The translations under genes were made by a program, and so were the position numbers. From positions 62,001-126,000 of IMG/VR virus record IMGVR_UViG_3300037278_000114: a DNA stretch of 64,000 bases. The stretch is one strand, 5' to 3'. This document shows positions 50,978 to 59,397 of the stretch, one piece after another. Source of the DNA: a virus. The notes beneath the pieces are model-generated. The model was not told the origin of the DNA, did not search any database, and saw nothing but the letters and a program-made list of their open reading frames with translations. Every line of letters begins with the position of its first letter. Within the stretch, counting starts at the first letter, position 1.

Positions 50978-52246
50978 TTAGTCCTCGTCTTCGAAGTCAA
51001 CGCTGGTGGTTGCTGCCTTGGACTCGTCAAGGAAATCAACTTCTTCCTTGCTGACCTCAGCGGCGAACAGCGACTCGTTACCGGCCAGAGAAGAGACGAC
51101 CAGAGAGCGGAGCTTATCGATAACTTCCATATCACGCTTGATGACGAGGTTCTCGATGGCCTCCGCCTTGTTGGCGTAGGTAGCGAATGCCTCACCCGGA
51201 GCACCAATAGACCACTTGGCACCAGAGTTGGTGATGAACTTCAACGTACGAGCAAGAGCCAGCACGCTAACCGTGTCATCCCAGCCATGTCCCGGACGGA
51301 TGTAGATGTCTGCCTTGCGGAAGCCAGCACCCGTGGGCTTGTTCTTGAGCGTACGAGCACGCACAAGGTTCATCGTCGGGTCGAGCTTCTGTCCCGGTTC
51401 ACACACGTCGAGGATGAAGATTTCATCCGTCTCCATGTCAGCGATGGCCTTGGGAGCGAGAGCCTTCTCCAGCGTCAACTCCACCATGACGGACGGAGCG
51501 AAGCGTGCCATACGTCCACCCGGCAGCGTGTAGATGCGGTTGGTGTAGCTGTACTTGTTAGCCCAGCTTGCTTCCGTGCTGTCGTCAATACGGTCGCGGG
51601 TCTGGTTAATCATGATGAGAGATGCATCGAATTCCTGCGTGTAGGGGCGGAGCATCTTGTAGAAGGTGCTGATGGTCTTGGCATGGGAGCCGTAGTTGCC
51701 CTTGAACGCCTTCTTGTTGTAGATGAGCTTCTTTTCAATCTTCGAGTCCATGAACGGAATCGAGTCGTTGACGAAGAGACGCACGCCGACTTCATCCATC
51801 AAGCGAACGTGCTCAATGATGGCATCCTGAATGGACGCTGGCTGCATGAAGAAGAGGAGCTTGGGGTCGATGCCGCAAGACTCGCAGAACGCGGGGCTTG
51901 AGGAACCTTCGTAATCGAACACGGCTACCGGCTCACCTGTGTTCTTCTGATAGGCACCAGCAGAGCACAGAGCGGTTGAGGTCTTACCCGCACCTTCATC
52001 ACCGTGGAACTGAGTAACGGAACCGTGACGAGCGATACCCTTGAGACCGAGAACATGGTCAAGGACGATGTGGTTGTAGGGGATGAGAGTCTCTTTGAAA
52101 TCCGACTCAAGGATTTGGTAGTTGGCGGTCTGTTCTTTGCGCGAAGCATTGAAAGCATTCCGGCGTTGTTCAGGTGTCCAGTTGCGTGGGTGACCTGACG
52201 GTACGGATGAAGCAGCGGCCTTGGTGGCCGTCTTCTTGGGAGCCAT
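50978..52246 (-). CDS. recA: RecA/UvsX-like recombinase
   Basis: 422 aa from the ATG at 52246 (GGAGGAAAACGCT before it). Walker A HGDEGAGKTSTA, then a VFDYEGSSSPAFCESCGI strand and a RLFVNDSIPF Walker B-like strand, MINQTRDR (loop L2 region), and an acidic C-terminus (SVDFEDED). It forms filaments on single-stranded DNA for recombination and replication restart. The N-terminus is Lys- and Ala-rich. Confidence 0.88.
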   Translation of the reverse strand: MAPKKTATKAAASSVPSGHPRNWTPEQRRNAFNASRKEQTANYQILESDFKETLIPYNHIVLDHVLGLKGIARHGSVTQFHGDEGAGKTSTALCSAGAYQKNTGEPVAVFDYEGSSSPAFCESCGIDPKLLFFMQPASIQDAIIEHVRLMDEVGVRLFVNDSIPFMDSKIEKKLIYNKKAFKGNYGSHAKTISTFYKMLRPYTQEFDASLIMINQTRDRIDDSTEASWANKYSYTNRIYTLPGGRMARFAPSVMVELTLEKALAPKAIADMETDEIFILDVCEPGQKLDPTMNLVRARTLKNKPTGAGFRKADIYIRPGHGWDDTVSVLALARTLKFITNSGAKWSIGAPGEAFATYANKAEAIENLVIKRDMEVIDKLRSLVVSSLAGNESLFAAEVSKEEVDFLDESKAATTSVDFEDED

Positions 52247-52313
52247 AGCGTTTTCCTCCAACCCTGTTTCACTCTCTTCGACCTATTGTCATGGAGTGTA
52301 GGGGTACTACACA

Positions 52314-52907
52314 CTAAATACCAAGATGTTGAGTTACTCGACATATGTATCTGATGAAATCATCATGAGACAACTTGCCTTTAGTCTTATTGCACTGCCA
52401 ACAACACGGGATGACATTATCCAATGTGTACCCTTTTTGGGGGTTACTGCGATCTAGGCCGTTATACCTAAACTCCCCTGTGTCTCCAACCTTTCTATAT
52501 GTGTGAATGTGCGTGTTACTGCCTATCTCGCCACAGTACCTACAAGGGGATGTGATAAGTGAGGTAAATAGAGGTTCAGGTATATTCCAAGGAGCCGACG
52601 CCTCATTTATCTTATGGGCTCTACGACGATGTTCTAGCCAAATAGAATGAATAGCAGCTTCGTCATTAGATACGACTCTACGGTTTCGATTAGCTGGGTT
52701 CTTATACCCCCACAAACATCCGCAGGACGATTTTCGATTCAACCGTTCACTGAGTCTAAGGTTCCCGGAGCTTACCGTTTTCTTATTGCCGCAATCGCAG
52801 ACACAATACCACCGCTTACTTCCAGCATAGGATTCAACTACCAGATACCCATAACGTTTACCAACAAGGGACACTAAATCCGAACGCGGGTTACAACTGA
52901 TACTCAT
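52314..52907 (-). CDS. HNH homing endonuclease
   Basis: 197 aa. GKRYGYLVVESYAGSK with CVCDCGN, then CGCLWG, and an HNH core CRYCGEIG...YNGLDRSNPQKGYT...CCWQCNKTKG. Same family as the protein at 18.6 kb. Its start overlaps the end of the RuvC-like gene by 17 bases, so it lies between two recombination genes. Confidence 0.85.
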   Translation of the reverse strand: MSISCNPRSDLVSLVGKRYGYLVVESYAGSKRWYCVCDCGNKKTVSSGNLRLSERLNRKSSCGCLWGYKNPANRNRRVVSNDEAAIHSIWLEHRRRAHKINEASAPWNIPEPLFTSLITSPCRYCGEIGSNTHIHTYRKVGDTGEFRYNGLDRSNPQKGYTLDNVIPCCWQCNKTKGKLSHDDFIRYICRVTQHLGI

Positions 52908-53778
52908 GCTTCGTACACCTTTGTGACGCCTTACTGGCGTCTCTAACTAAGAGTACGTAGTTGTTTTTTACATAATCGTAAAAATACTCCTTACGATGTA
53001 GTAACCCCTTAGTGATGATTCTGGAACGGGTTCCTTTACCCTTCACTTCCTGAGCAGCGTTGCATAAGGACAAAAGATGCTTATCTGGGACTTCATCAAC
53101 GTGCCCCATTAAGATAGAAGCCGTGTGCCGAGCCATCATACCTAACAACACAGCATCGCAAGCATCGGTATCTAGTTTGGGGTATGCAGTTTTGTCAATG
53201 AAATCGTAGGCGCGTGCAATGTTCTCGCCCTTGTTTTTCGCTCCTGTTTTAGTAAGACCCATCAACGACCTGAGCGTAGCCGCATTGGTAGTTAGTACCC
53301 GAACTGTGGCAAACCTCTGCCACAAATCGGTTTCGAAGAAAACTAGATGGATAATCCGGTTCAACGCCACGAGGAAGTCGTTCATCGGCGTCGGGTATTC
53401 CATGCTGATGATGAGGCCCAAGGACGGTTCCTTCTTCTCATCTGTCCAGAACGCCTCCGGGCGTAGGGTCAGGTTCCAAGCTGTGGGGTCGGTGCTCAGG
53501 ATTTGAGCGGAGGCATCTTCCACTATGTTGCGTAGGTGGAGGGCCATCATCTTACCCCGGAGCCAGATGGGCTCGGAGGCTACTTCAGGCTTCACAGAAC
53601 CGGCTGACAGCCAAGTAGCTCGGGTGCCGGGGTCGTCATCTTCTAACTTGCGGCGAACCCGCATGAGAGCGTATCCGGTTCGACTCATAGAAGGGTCGAG
53701 GCCAAGGATAAGCCACTGCTTCACTTCTGGAAGTGGGGCGGGTACTTTGAGAACTACTGCTTTTTTGTTCTTTGCCAT
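52891..53778 (-). CDS. RuvC-like nuclease (RNase H fold)
   Basis: 295 aa. LILGLDPSMSRTGYALM carries the first catalytic Asp (D28); SMEYPTPM near residue 125 gives the acidic second strand; LDTDACDAVLLGMMA near 205 supplies the final Asp pair. RuvC-type enzymes cut Holliday junctions. The C-terminal 80 residues are basic. A promoter octamer is 8 bases before the ATG. Confidence 0.75.
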   Translation of the reverse strand: MAKNKKAVVLKVPAPLPEVKQWLILGLDPSMSRTGYALMRVRRKLEDDDPGTRATWLSAGSVKPEVASEPIWLRGKMMALHLRNIVEDASAQILSTDPTAWNLTLRPEAFWTDEKKEPSLGLIISMEYPTPMNDFLVALNRIIHLVFFETDLWQRFATVRVLTTNAATLRSLMGLTKTGAKNKGENIARAYDFIDKTAYPKLDTDACDAVLLGMMARHTASILMGHVDEVPDKHLLSLCNAAQEVKGKGTRSRIITKGLLHRKEYFYDYVKNNYVLLVRDASKASQRCTKHEYQL

Positions 53779-53785
53779 CTACAGT

Positions 53786-53793
53786 GTAATACT
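53786..53793 (-). promoter_or_regulatory. candidate phage promoter octamer AGTATTAC
   Basis: Minus-strand AGTATTAC, 7 bases before the RuvC-like ATG, overlapping the stop of the gene upstream. Confidence 0.5.
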
Positions 53794-54047
53794 CAGATTT
53801 TGTACATTGGAGACAGCTTGGGAACAGGTAAACTCTCCCATAGAGTGAAAGCCTCGGAGCAGTCACTTCCCACAGCGGCCAGTCCGTTATCCCCCATAAA
53901 CACCTTGCGGTCTTCGGGCATGTCGTAGCAACCACCTAGAATTGAAACCTTGGCAGTCATGCCATCAATGCCGATGGAGTCCACCGCAATTGTAGGTGGG
54001 GAGTTAGGGTAGGAGAGGGCAAAGTAGAGTAAGAACAAGAGGGTCAT
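53793..54047 (-). CDS. hypothetical protein, possible N-terminal nucleophile-type fragment
   Basis: 84 aa. IAVDSIGIDGMTAK and FMGDNGLAAVGSDCSEA follow the start of Ntn-type hydrolase or proteasome-like domains (GDNGLAAVGS), but the domain would be incomplete. Hydrophobic N-terminus of 12 residues. The assignment is weak. Confidence 0.5.
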   Translation of the reverse strand: MTLLFLLYFALSYPNSPPTIAVDSIGIDGMTAKVSILGGCYDMPEDRKVFMGDNGLAAVGSDCSEAFTLWESLPVPKLSPMYKI

Positions 54048-54797
54048 CTAGTAGACGCCTTCAGGTATCGCCGGTAGCTTCTCCAGCACGAAACCTGCTT
54101 CCTTTACCTCTTCAAACTCTTCCTCGAACTTATTCTCCTTGAACACCTTCACCCAAAACTGGAACTTGTCCTTCTTCTTGTCGTAGTAAGCATGAAACCC
54201 GTGGGCCTTAGGCCAGTCCTTCTTCTCAAAGGGGACGTGGACAATCTTCACCGCGATGTTGGGAGTCCTCGCGGCCTCGATAACTTTATCCAGAGGATAG
54301 AACCCAAGAATTTTGAGCATGGTCATCACGTCGAATAAGGCGCGGTGAGGAAATGGGTTCAAAAGTCCATTATCCGCTGCCATGTAGTTGAGCCGCTTAC
54401 TGCTATGGGCTGTGACTTCCAAATCCTGTGTGGTATCTATCCACAGCTTGTCTGGAAACCAATCAAGTCCATACTTCTCCGCCCACCGTTTAAGCACCAG
54501 TCTGTCAAAGTTGCGTCCATTGTGAGCACAAACTACATCAGCCTGTTGAATCCAAAGGAGTGTCTGTTTAAGCGCACGTAGACTTTCAGTCCCATACTCC
54601 GCACAAAGGCTGGGGTTGATTTTGTTAATTTCTTGAGTTTCTGGCTCCCATACAGCCCCTTCACCGGGGTCAACAAGGTACCCTGCCATCCTCACAGGGG
54701 CCAATATTGAAGTATCCCATAGTACGAGCCCCACCTCTGTAACGGAGGCAGTGGGTTGAATCCCAGTAGTCTCAAAATCCAGCCCACAAATTATCAA
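54048..54797 (-). CDS. DnaQ-like 3'-5' exonuclease (DEDDh)
   Basis: 249 aa. ICGLDFETTG (D7, E9), CAHNGRNFDRLVLKRW (Exo II) and HRALFDVMTML (Exo III with His and Asp) give the DEDDh set. It could proofread or trim DNA or RNA ends; the polymerase carries its own exonuclease, so a repair or RNA role is possible. The C-terminus is Lys/Glu-rich. A terminator precedes it. Confidence 0.85.
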   Translation of the reverse strand: MIICGLDFETTGIQPTASVTEVGLVLWDTSILAPVRMAGYLVDPGEGAVWEPETQEINKINPSLCAEYGTESLRALKQTLLWIQQADVVCAHNGRNFDRLVLKRWAEKYGLDWFPDKLWIDTTQDLEVTAHSSKRLNYMAADNGLLNPFPHRALFDVMTMLKILGFYPLDKVIEAARTPNIAVKIVHVPFEKKDWPKAHGFHAYYDKKKDKFQFWVKVFKENKFEEEFEEVKEAGFVLEKLPAIPEGVY

Positions 54798-54813
54798 GGT
54801 CGTCCTCCTTTAA

Positions 54814-54832
54814 ACCCCCTATTACATAGGGG
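54814..54832 (-). terminator. rho-independent terminator
   Basis: CCCCCTA pairs with TAGGGGG, short loop, then TTTAAA on the minus strand. It ends the Nudix transcript before the exonuclease gene. Confidence 0.65.
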
Positions 54833-54870
54833 GCTCATAGTTATTCAATGTCGGTTGTCGTTCTACTCTA

Positions 54871-55398
54871 CTAAATAGTTTCACCAATATCGGGGTTTTC
54901 AAACCTGTCCCCGCGACACAGTGTCGCAATCAAGTTGCCCGTGTTTGCCCACATCGGACGGGGCAGTCCATCAGGGTAGTACCAGTCCCACGACTCAACC
55001 TTGGTGGGCTCCAGAACCTCCAAGTCGCCCTCATCAACAACGGTCGCCATGTAGTACATGCAGAGGTATTGTTTACCCTGCTCCGGGAAGTAGTCATTGG
55101 TGACAAAGCCCGTGAAGCGTACGTCCTTCAATTCAAGATGGGTCTCTTCCCTGACTTCACGAAGGGCGGCTGCAATGGGCGTCTCGCCGTAGTCTACCTT
55201 GCCACCGGGTAGAGAGTACATGCCTGTTCCAAGCTCACCCTTACGCTTGCCGAGCAGCACCAATCCCTCTTCACTGAGTACGATAACCCCGATGGCTACA
55301 CCGGGGTACGCCATAGGCCGGGATGATGGGGAGTATTGCTTGGGAGCGTACTCGGGGTTCGCCTTGTCCCACTCTGGTAGATTCTTAGGCCATTCCAT
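54871..55398 (-). CDS. Nudix hydrolase (canonical)
   Basis: 175 aa. GGKVDYGETPIAAALREVREE is the full Nudix box with both glutamates, placed near residues 65-87, followed by a beta-rich C-terminus. Such enzymes clean up nucleotide derivatives such as 8-oxo-dGTP, ADP-ribose or NADH. GGAGG precedes the ATG. Compare the degenerate Nudix at 6.5 kb. Confidence 0.85.
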   Translation of the reverse strand: MEWPKNLPEWDKANPEYAPKQYSPSSRPMAYPGVAIGVIVLSEEGLVLLGKRKGELGTGMYSLPGGKVDYGETPIAAALREVREETHLELKDVRFTGFVTNDYFPEQGKQYLCMYYMATVVDEGDLEVLEPTKVESWDWYYPDGLPRPMWANTGNLIATLCRGDRFENPDIGETI

Positions 55399-55426
55399 TT
55401 GAAGCCTCCAGTTACAGAGTATAGCA

Positions 55427-55449
55427 AAAGGGGAGCCAAACGGCTCCCC
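55427..55449 (-). terminator. rho-independent terminator
   Basis: Minus-strand GGGGAGCC, loop GTTT, GGCTCCCC, then TTTT. It follows the SSB-like gene. Confidence 0.75.
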
Positions 55450-55477
55450 CTCTGTGTTAGTTGAAAAGGTTTAGGGA

Positions 55478-56305
55478 CTACAGGTCCTCGATGTCATCCA
55501 AAGAGGCTTCCGCGCCGGACTTGGCCTGACCAGCAAGCATCAGCTTCCACTCGTTCAGAGTGATGCTACGACCGAGCTTGTTCTTCAGCTTCTTGCCGCC
55601 GTCATTGACGTACTTCTTGGCCGCTTCTTCCACTTCCTCAGCGAGAGCGGGGTTCAGCTTCCACTTCGCCTTGGTCGCGCAGAGCACGAACTCGTAGCCG
55701 ATGCCGTTGTCCTTCTTGCTCATCACAAGGTCAATGTCGAACACCGAAGAATCCTCGGGTGCGAGATTGGACACGGAGCGGTAGTTCGAACGGGAGAGGT
55801 CAACGTAACCGACTTCCCATTCAATCGGCTGACCGGCGATGGTGTACTTGCCAGTCTTCTGGTCTGCGTTGGTGTACAAGACAGCGAGGGCGACAACGTG
55901 GAGCATACCCTCTTCTTCCATCTTGGTGCAGCAGTAGGGAATCTCATCCTTCTTCGCCGGGAGGCAGAGGAACGTACCCTTCTTATCCTTGGTGTCAACG
56001 AAGTGAGACTTCGCCGAATACGGGTCGATGAAGTTGAGGAGAGCGAAGCGAACAACCTTGCCCTTCTCTGCACGAATGCGATTGAGCCCGTCGCCCTTCG
56101 CCATAATCTTCGAGTCGCCGAACTTGACGCTCTGTACGACATCATCGGTTTCAGTCACAACGTGCTGAGCCTTTGCTGCCGGTGTAGGAGTTGCAATCTC
56201 ACCATCGTCTTCAACTTCGACGGCGGTGGTTGCTGCTGCGGTGGAGGCGGTCGAAGTGGGCTTCGACGTAGGAAGTACATCCAGTTCATCATCAAACTTT
56301 GCCAT
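55478..56305 (-). CDS. probable single-strand DNA-binding protein
   Basis: 275 aa. Beta-rich centre with CLPAKKDEIPYCC, possibly a metal site as in T4 gp32, and an acidic end (ASLDDIEDL) of the kind that recruits other replication proteins. An Ala/Thr-rich linker fills residues 13-45. The gene sits beside HU, RecA and helicase genes, has its own promoter octamer and terminator, and so may be highly expressed. The family match is weak, so this is inference from composition and context. Confidence 0.45.
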   Translation of the reverse strand: MAKFDDELDVLPTSKPTSTASTAAATTAVEVEDDGEIATPTPAAKAQHVVTETDDVVQSVKFGDSKIMAKGDGLNRIRAEKGKVVRFALLNFIDPYSAKSHFVDTKDKKGTFLCLPAKKDEIPYCCTKMEEEGMLHVVALAVLYTNADQKTGKYTIAGQPIEWEVGYVDLSRSNYRSVSNLAPEDSSVFDIDLVMSKKDNGIGYEFVLCATKAKWKLNPALAEEVEEAAKKYVNDGGKKLKNKLGRSITLNEWKLMLAGQAKSGAEASLDDIEDL

Positions 56306-56375
56306 ATGACTGTGATACCTTTCGTTTCGAGTGGATTAGTTTATTATTTGCGAGTGTCTTTACTGCTCTACGGTT

Positions 56376-56383
56376 TTAATACT
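56376..56383 (-). promoter_or_regulatory. candidate phage promoter octamer AGTATTAA
   Basis: Minus-strand AGTATTAA about 70 bases before the SSB-like gene. Confidence 0.45.
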
Positions 56384-56438
56384 GTCGTAAAGCACAGTTT
56401 GAACCGCATACTTAAAACATTTCTTTGTATAGCCCAAC

Positions 56439-56771
56439 CTATGCTGAGGTACTCCGGGCACCCTCTTTCCTCTCTAATCTACGAAGGTTCCCCAGTGCCA
56501 CAAATCGTACCTTACGTTTGTCCTCGGTCATCTTTGTCTCCCCCGTAAAGGGGATATTTCTCAGAATGCCGGGTTTATGATGAATGCTAAACTTGCCGAA
56601 GCTATTTAGTTTCATGGAGAACTTATCGTTGTCGAGGTTGTCAATCAAGGTCTCTTCAATGCAGACGATGATCTTCTTAAGTAACTCCTCCGCTTCTTTC
56701 TTGGTTGATAAGTTAAGGGTCTTTTGCACCCGAGCTACCAATAGTTCCCGACCTACACGCGAATTTGCCAT
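56439..56771 (-). CDS. HU/IHF-like DNA-bending protein
   Basis: 110 aa. KLNSFGKFSIHHKPG and RNIPFTGE match the HU body and the start of the beta-arm (GFGxF...RNPxTG). It lacks the Pro at the usual arm tip and has an Arg-rich end. HU-like proteins coat and bend DNA; in a phage this may support packaging, replication or transcription. GAGGG before the ATG. Confidence 0.75.
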   Translation of the reverse strand: MANSRVGRELLVARVQKTLNLSTKKEAEELLKKIIVCIEETLIDNLDNDKFSMKLNSFGKFSIHHKPGILRNIPFTGETKMTEDKRKVRFVALGNLRRLERKEGARSTSA

Positions 56772-56842
56772 TCTAATCCCTCAAAAAGACTGCTTATACC
56801 ATTAGTTTGATAGTGAGATTTCATCAGTATTTATGGCAAAAC

Positions 56843-56872
56843 AAAACGCTCACCCCGAAGGGTGAGCGTTTC
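56843..56872 (-). terminator. rho-independent terminator
   Basis: Minus-strand AAACGCTCACCC, TTCG loop, GGGTGAGCGTTT, then TGTTTT. It ends the beta-barrel gene transcript. Confidence 0.8.
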
Positions 56873-56901
56873 AACCACGATATGTATTTCTGGTCTTCTA
56901 G

Positions 56902-57525
56902 TTACAGAACAAACTTCAGCCCAACACCGGCACCGACCGACAACTGACGGGGGTTACCGGTAGATACCGCGCTGTCGAGAACCAATGATCCAGTCGCCCG
57001 AACATGCTTGGCGAGGAAGACCTCTGCGATGCCGTTTGCGATACGCTCGTTGTTGACCGCATCCTTCGCCGGGAGCAGGTAGGCTCCCTCAACACGCAGC
57101 TTCGAGGTTTGGTAGCCGACGCCGATGAACGGGTGGAAGCTCTGAGTGGATACTGACTTTAACGCCTTCTCTGCCGTGGTGGGGGTAAGGTTGGTGATGG
57201 ATGAGTCCACTCCGACACCGACCAGAACCTTGGTCAACTTGAGGTATGCGCTTGCCTGAGTGTTGACAGTATAGCCGTTGCTGGTCACGACGTTGTTGGC
57301 GGTATTGTAGGTCGTATTGGCGTCGAGCAAGAGATACTTGCTGCTGGACTCGATACCACCACCTACTGCGAAGTTCGGGTTGGTCTTGTTTACGACAGCA
57401 CCACTCTGAACACTAACGCCAGCGGTTGCATACGGTGCGAACACACCATTCTGTGCTGAGGCGGAGCCTACGGTCATTGCTGCAAGGGTAAGAACTGCTG
57501 CAAACATCAAAGCGATACGCTTCAT
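56902..57525 (-). CDS. predicted outer-membrane beta-barrel protein
   Basis: 207 aa from the ATG at 57525 (GGAGATGTT before it). A Sec signal peptide ends near residue 25 (VGSASAQ). The mature part has Gly-rich alternating hydrophobic strands and ends VGAGVGLKFVL, with a C-terminal hydrophobic residue after a strand, as in outer-membrane barrels. It has its own promoter octamer and terminator. A phage that places a barrel in the host outer membrane may block superinfection or alter permeability; this role is inference. Confidence 0.7.
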   Translation of the reverse strand: MKRIALMFAAVLTLAAMTVGSASAQNGVFAPYATAGVSVQSGAVVNKTNPNFAVGGGIESSSKYLLLDANTTYNTANNVVTSNGYTVNTQASAYLKLTKVLVGVGVDSSITNLTPTTAEKALKSVSTQSFHPFIGVGYQTSKLRVEGAYLLPAKDAVNNERIANGIAEVFLAKHVRATGSLVLDSAVSTGNPRQLSVGAGVGLKFVL

Positions 57526-57557
57526 AACATCTCCAAAGGTCAGTTGACCCATCCTCT

Positions 57558-57565
57558 ATAATACT
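57558..57565 (-). promoter_or_regulatory. candidate phage promoter octamer AGTATTAT
   Basis: Minus-strand AGTATTAT 32 bases before the barrel-protein ATG, overlapping the stop of the gene upstream. Confidence 0.5.
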
Positions 57566-58370
57566 ACGGTTTCCATAGGTTAGAGATACGAAAAGCACAA
57601 ATAAAAGGGTCAGTCCGCTTTGTGCGCCAGAGGTCAAGTAGCTCGATGGTGTCATGCACTTTAGTGTAGTCTAACTTCAGTTTTTTGAAGAACTTGAGCT
57701 TAGATGGGGAAATACGCAACCCAGCCTTCTTGAGGGTAGATTCTTCATCAGCAATTGACAGGGTGTACGCTGTAAGGTCTAGGTACAGGCTGTTCAGACG
57801 ATACTCCGGCTGTACTCCGGGAATCTGGAACCACAGTACTCGGTCTTCCCATGGCTGCGGCCACCGCTTACCTTCAGGTATTGGAGGTCCGGTTAGATGC
57901 CACACAGCCGTCCACAGAGCTACGCGGATGTCCTCGATGGTACCTGACGTAGCCAAGTGGTCTGCCAGCCTCTCTACAACGTCCTTGGACGGCTTGTCCA
58001 CGTCGAGGAGAGTAGCGGCGTACCGTACAATAGCGTTCGCCCCGGCTGAGCCCTTCTCGATAGGGTCGAGTGACCAGAACGATGTCATATCCTTAACCTG
58101 AGGCGAGAGAGTGACGTGTTTGGCGGAAAACACCCGGAACAACTTGGGCTGGTCATCCACCAGCATGTCGGAATCGCTGAGGGTATCAGCCTGTTGACAG
58201 TAGACTCCGAGTACCTGCTCAGCAAGACGCTCCTGTGGTCTGTCTTCGCCTACAAGAATATTGTAACGATTGTAAGTCTTTTGAGACAACAGAACCGGGA
58301 CAGGGTTAAATTCTGACACCAGTCGGCCCGGTCTGAATTTGTTGTCCTTCTTTTTCTTGATGTCTGGCAA
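57564..58370 (-). CDS. hypothetical protein
   Basis: 268 aa, TTG start with GGGAG before it. Basic N-terminus, helical middle, Trp-rich segment near 155-175. No recognised family. It lies 12 bases after the next gene in the replication operon. Confidence 0.7.
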   Translation of the reverse strand: MPDIKKKKDNKFRPGRLVSEFNPVPVLLSQKTYNRYNILVGEDRPQERLAEQVLGVYCQQADTLSDSDMLVDDQPKLFRVFSAKHVTLSPQVKDMTSFWSLDPIEKGSAGANAIVRYAATLLDVDKPSKDVVERLADHLATSGTIEDIRVALWTAVWHLTGPPIPEGKRWPQPWEDRVLWFQIPGVQPEYRLNSLYLDLTAYTLSIADEESTLKKAGLRISPSKLKFFKKLKLDYTKVHDTIELLDLWRTKRTDPFICAFRISNLWKP

Positions 58371-58382
58371 AGGTACTCCCGC

Positions 58383-59081
58383 TCATCCCATGGATAGTTT
58401 AGGCTTTGAAATCTGGAACTTGTTGTGGGCCTTAGTCATATCCTCCACAAACCTAGCCGCGTCTGCTAGATGCAGCAGAACCCTCTTGCCTACCGGGGTG
58501 ATAACCACTCCGCCCTTCTTCACCTTCATCAAACCATAGCCTTCGCACAGGGCGACCGTGGTCTCCACGAACTGATTGACCATGCCTCGGATGTACTCCT
58601 TGCGTTGCTCCGGGGTGATTTCCTGTCCCTCGCTGGTGACCTTAATACGCAGAGCCTTTTCCAAAGGTTCAATGAGGTACTCATGCTGAGGACTGTCGAG
58701 TTCACTGAGAAGGATGAGGAAGAGGTGACGAGAGACGTGAGTGAAGTGAGGATATGCTTTATTCAACTGTTCGAAAATGAGTTCTCCGATGAGCAGGGTT
58801 ACGCCAAAGGTGGCTCCCCACTTGTAGCCGTCATAGGAACTGGGCATCAACTGATACTCGGTAAGGGTAGGATACTTGGCATACTTCGTGAGTACCTTTC
58901 TCTCTTCCTCCATGAACTCACGTATCTGTTTGACAGCATCGTCGCCGATGGCCTCCGGGTCGAGGACCTTCTCGTTAACAACGGAAAGTAGTTCATTCTT
59001 GGCTTGTGCGGTGATGGTCTTTTGAAGGTAGAGCACCTTCTTCAAGTCATCGAGGGTCTTCAGTTGTACTATTGGCTCCAT
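58383..59081 (-). CDS. hypothetical protein
   Basis: 232 aa, largely helical, ending in a Gly-Val rich turn and a KKGGVVITPVGKRVLLHLAD segment that could be a winged-helix wing. A promoter octamer is 5 bases before the ATG. No family recognised. Confidence 0.7.
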   Translation of the reverse strand: MEPIVQLKTLDDLKKVLYLQKTITAQAKNELLSVVNEKVLDPEAIGDDAVKQIREFMEEERKVLTKYAKYPTLTEYQLMPSSYDGYKWGATFGVTLLIGELIFEQLNKAYPHFTHVSRHLFLILLSELDSPQHEYLIEPLEKALRIKVTSEGQEITPEQRKEYIRGMVNQFVETTVALCEGYGLMKVKKGGVVITPVGKRVLLHLADAARFVEDMTKAHNKFQISKPKLSMG

Positions 59082-59086
59082 GATGT

Positions 59087-59094
59087 GTAATACG
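59087..59094 (-). promoter_or_regulatory. candidate phage promoter octamer CGTATTAC
   Basis: Minus-strand CGTATTAC 5 bases before the start of the 232-aa gene. Confidence 0.4.
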
Positions 59095-59100
59095 ACGCTT

Positions 59101-59397
59101 TCATCGTTTAGGTGTAACCCCTAGCCGTCGCCACATATAGGTCACCAACGCGGGGATAGTCCGGCATACTTCCGTCGAACTGTTTATGGTTACATGGTAG
59201 TAGTGACCCTTATACACATCTACGTACCACACAATTTCATTCGTCTGTGATTGCAGCCGAAAGTTGGGCGTGTTCTTGATGGAGAACCGCATACAGTATT
59301 GCAGCGGTGCCTCCATGGGGATGTACTGTTCAAGAGCCCTCTTCACCGGGGCAACGTCGCGGGGTTGAGGGTATCGAGGCGTGGAAGTCTTACGCAT
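59101..59397 (-). CDS. hypothetical protein
   Basis: 98 aa, basic, strand-rich centre (VWYVDVYKGHYYHVTI). The start touches the stop of the radical-SAM gene. No family recognised. Confidence 0.6.
   Translation of the reverse strand: MRKTSTPRYPQPRDVAPVKRALEQYIPMEAPLQYCMRFSIKNTPNFRLQSQTNEIVWYVDVYKGHYYHVTINSSTEVCRTIPALVTYMWRRLGVTPKR

Noticed and set aside
50924-51901. 325-codon plus-strand frame
   Set aside because: It is antisense to the RecA gene, whose motifs are clear; the frame has no ribosome site and its composition follows the reverse of RecA codons.
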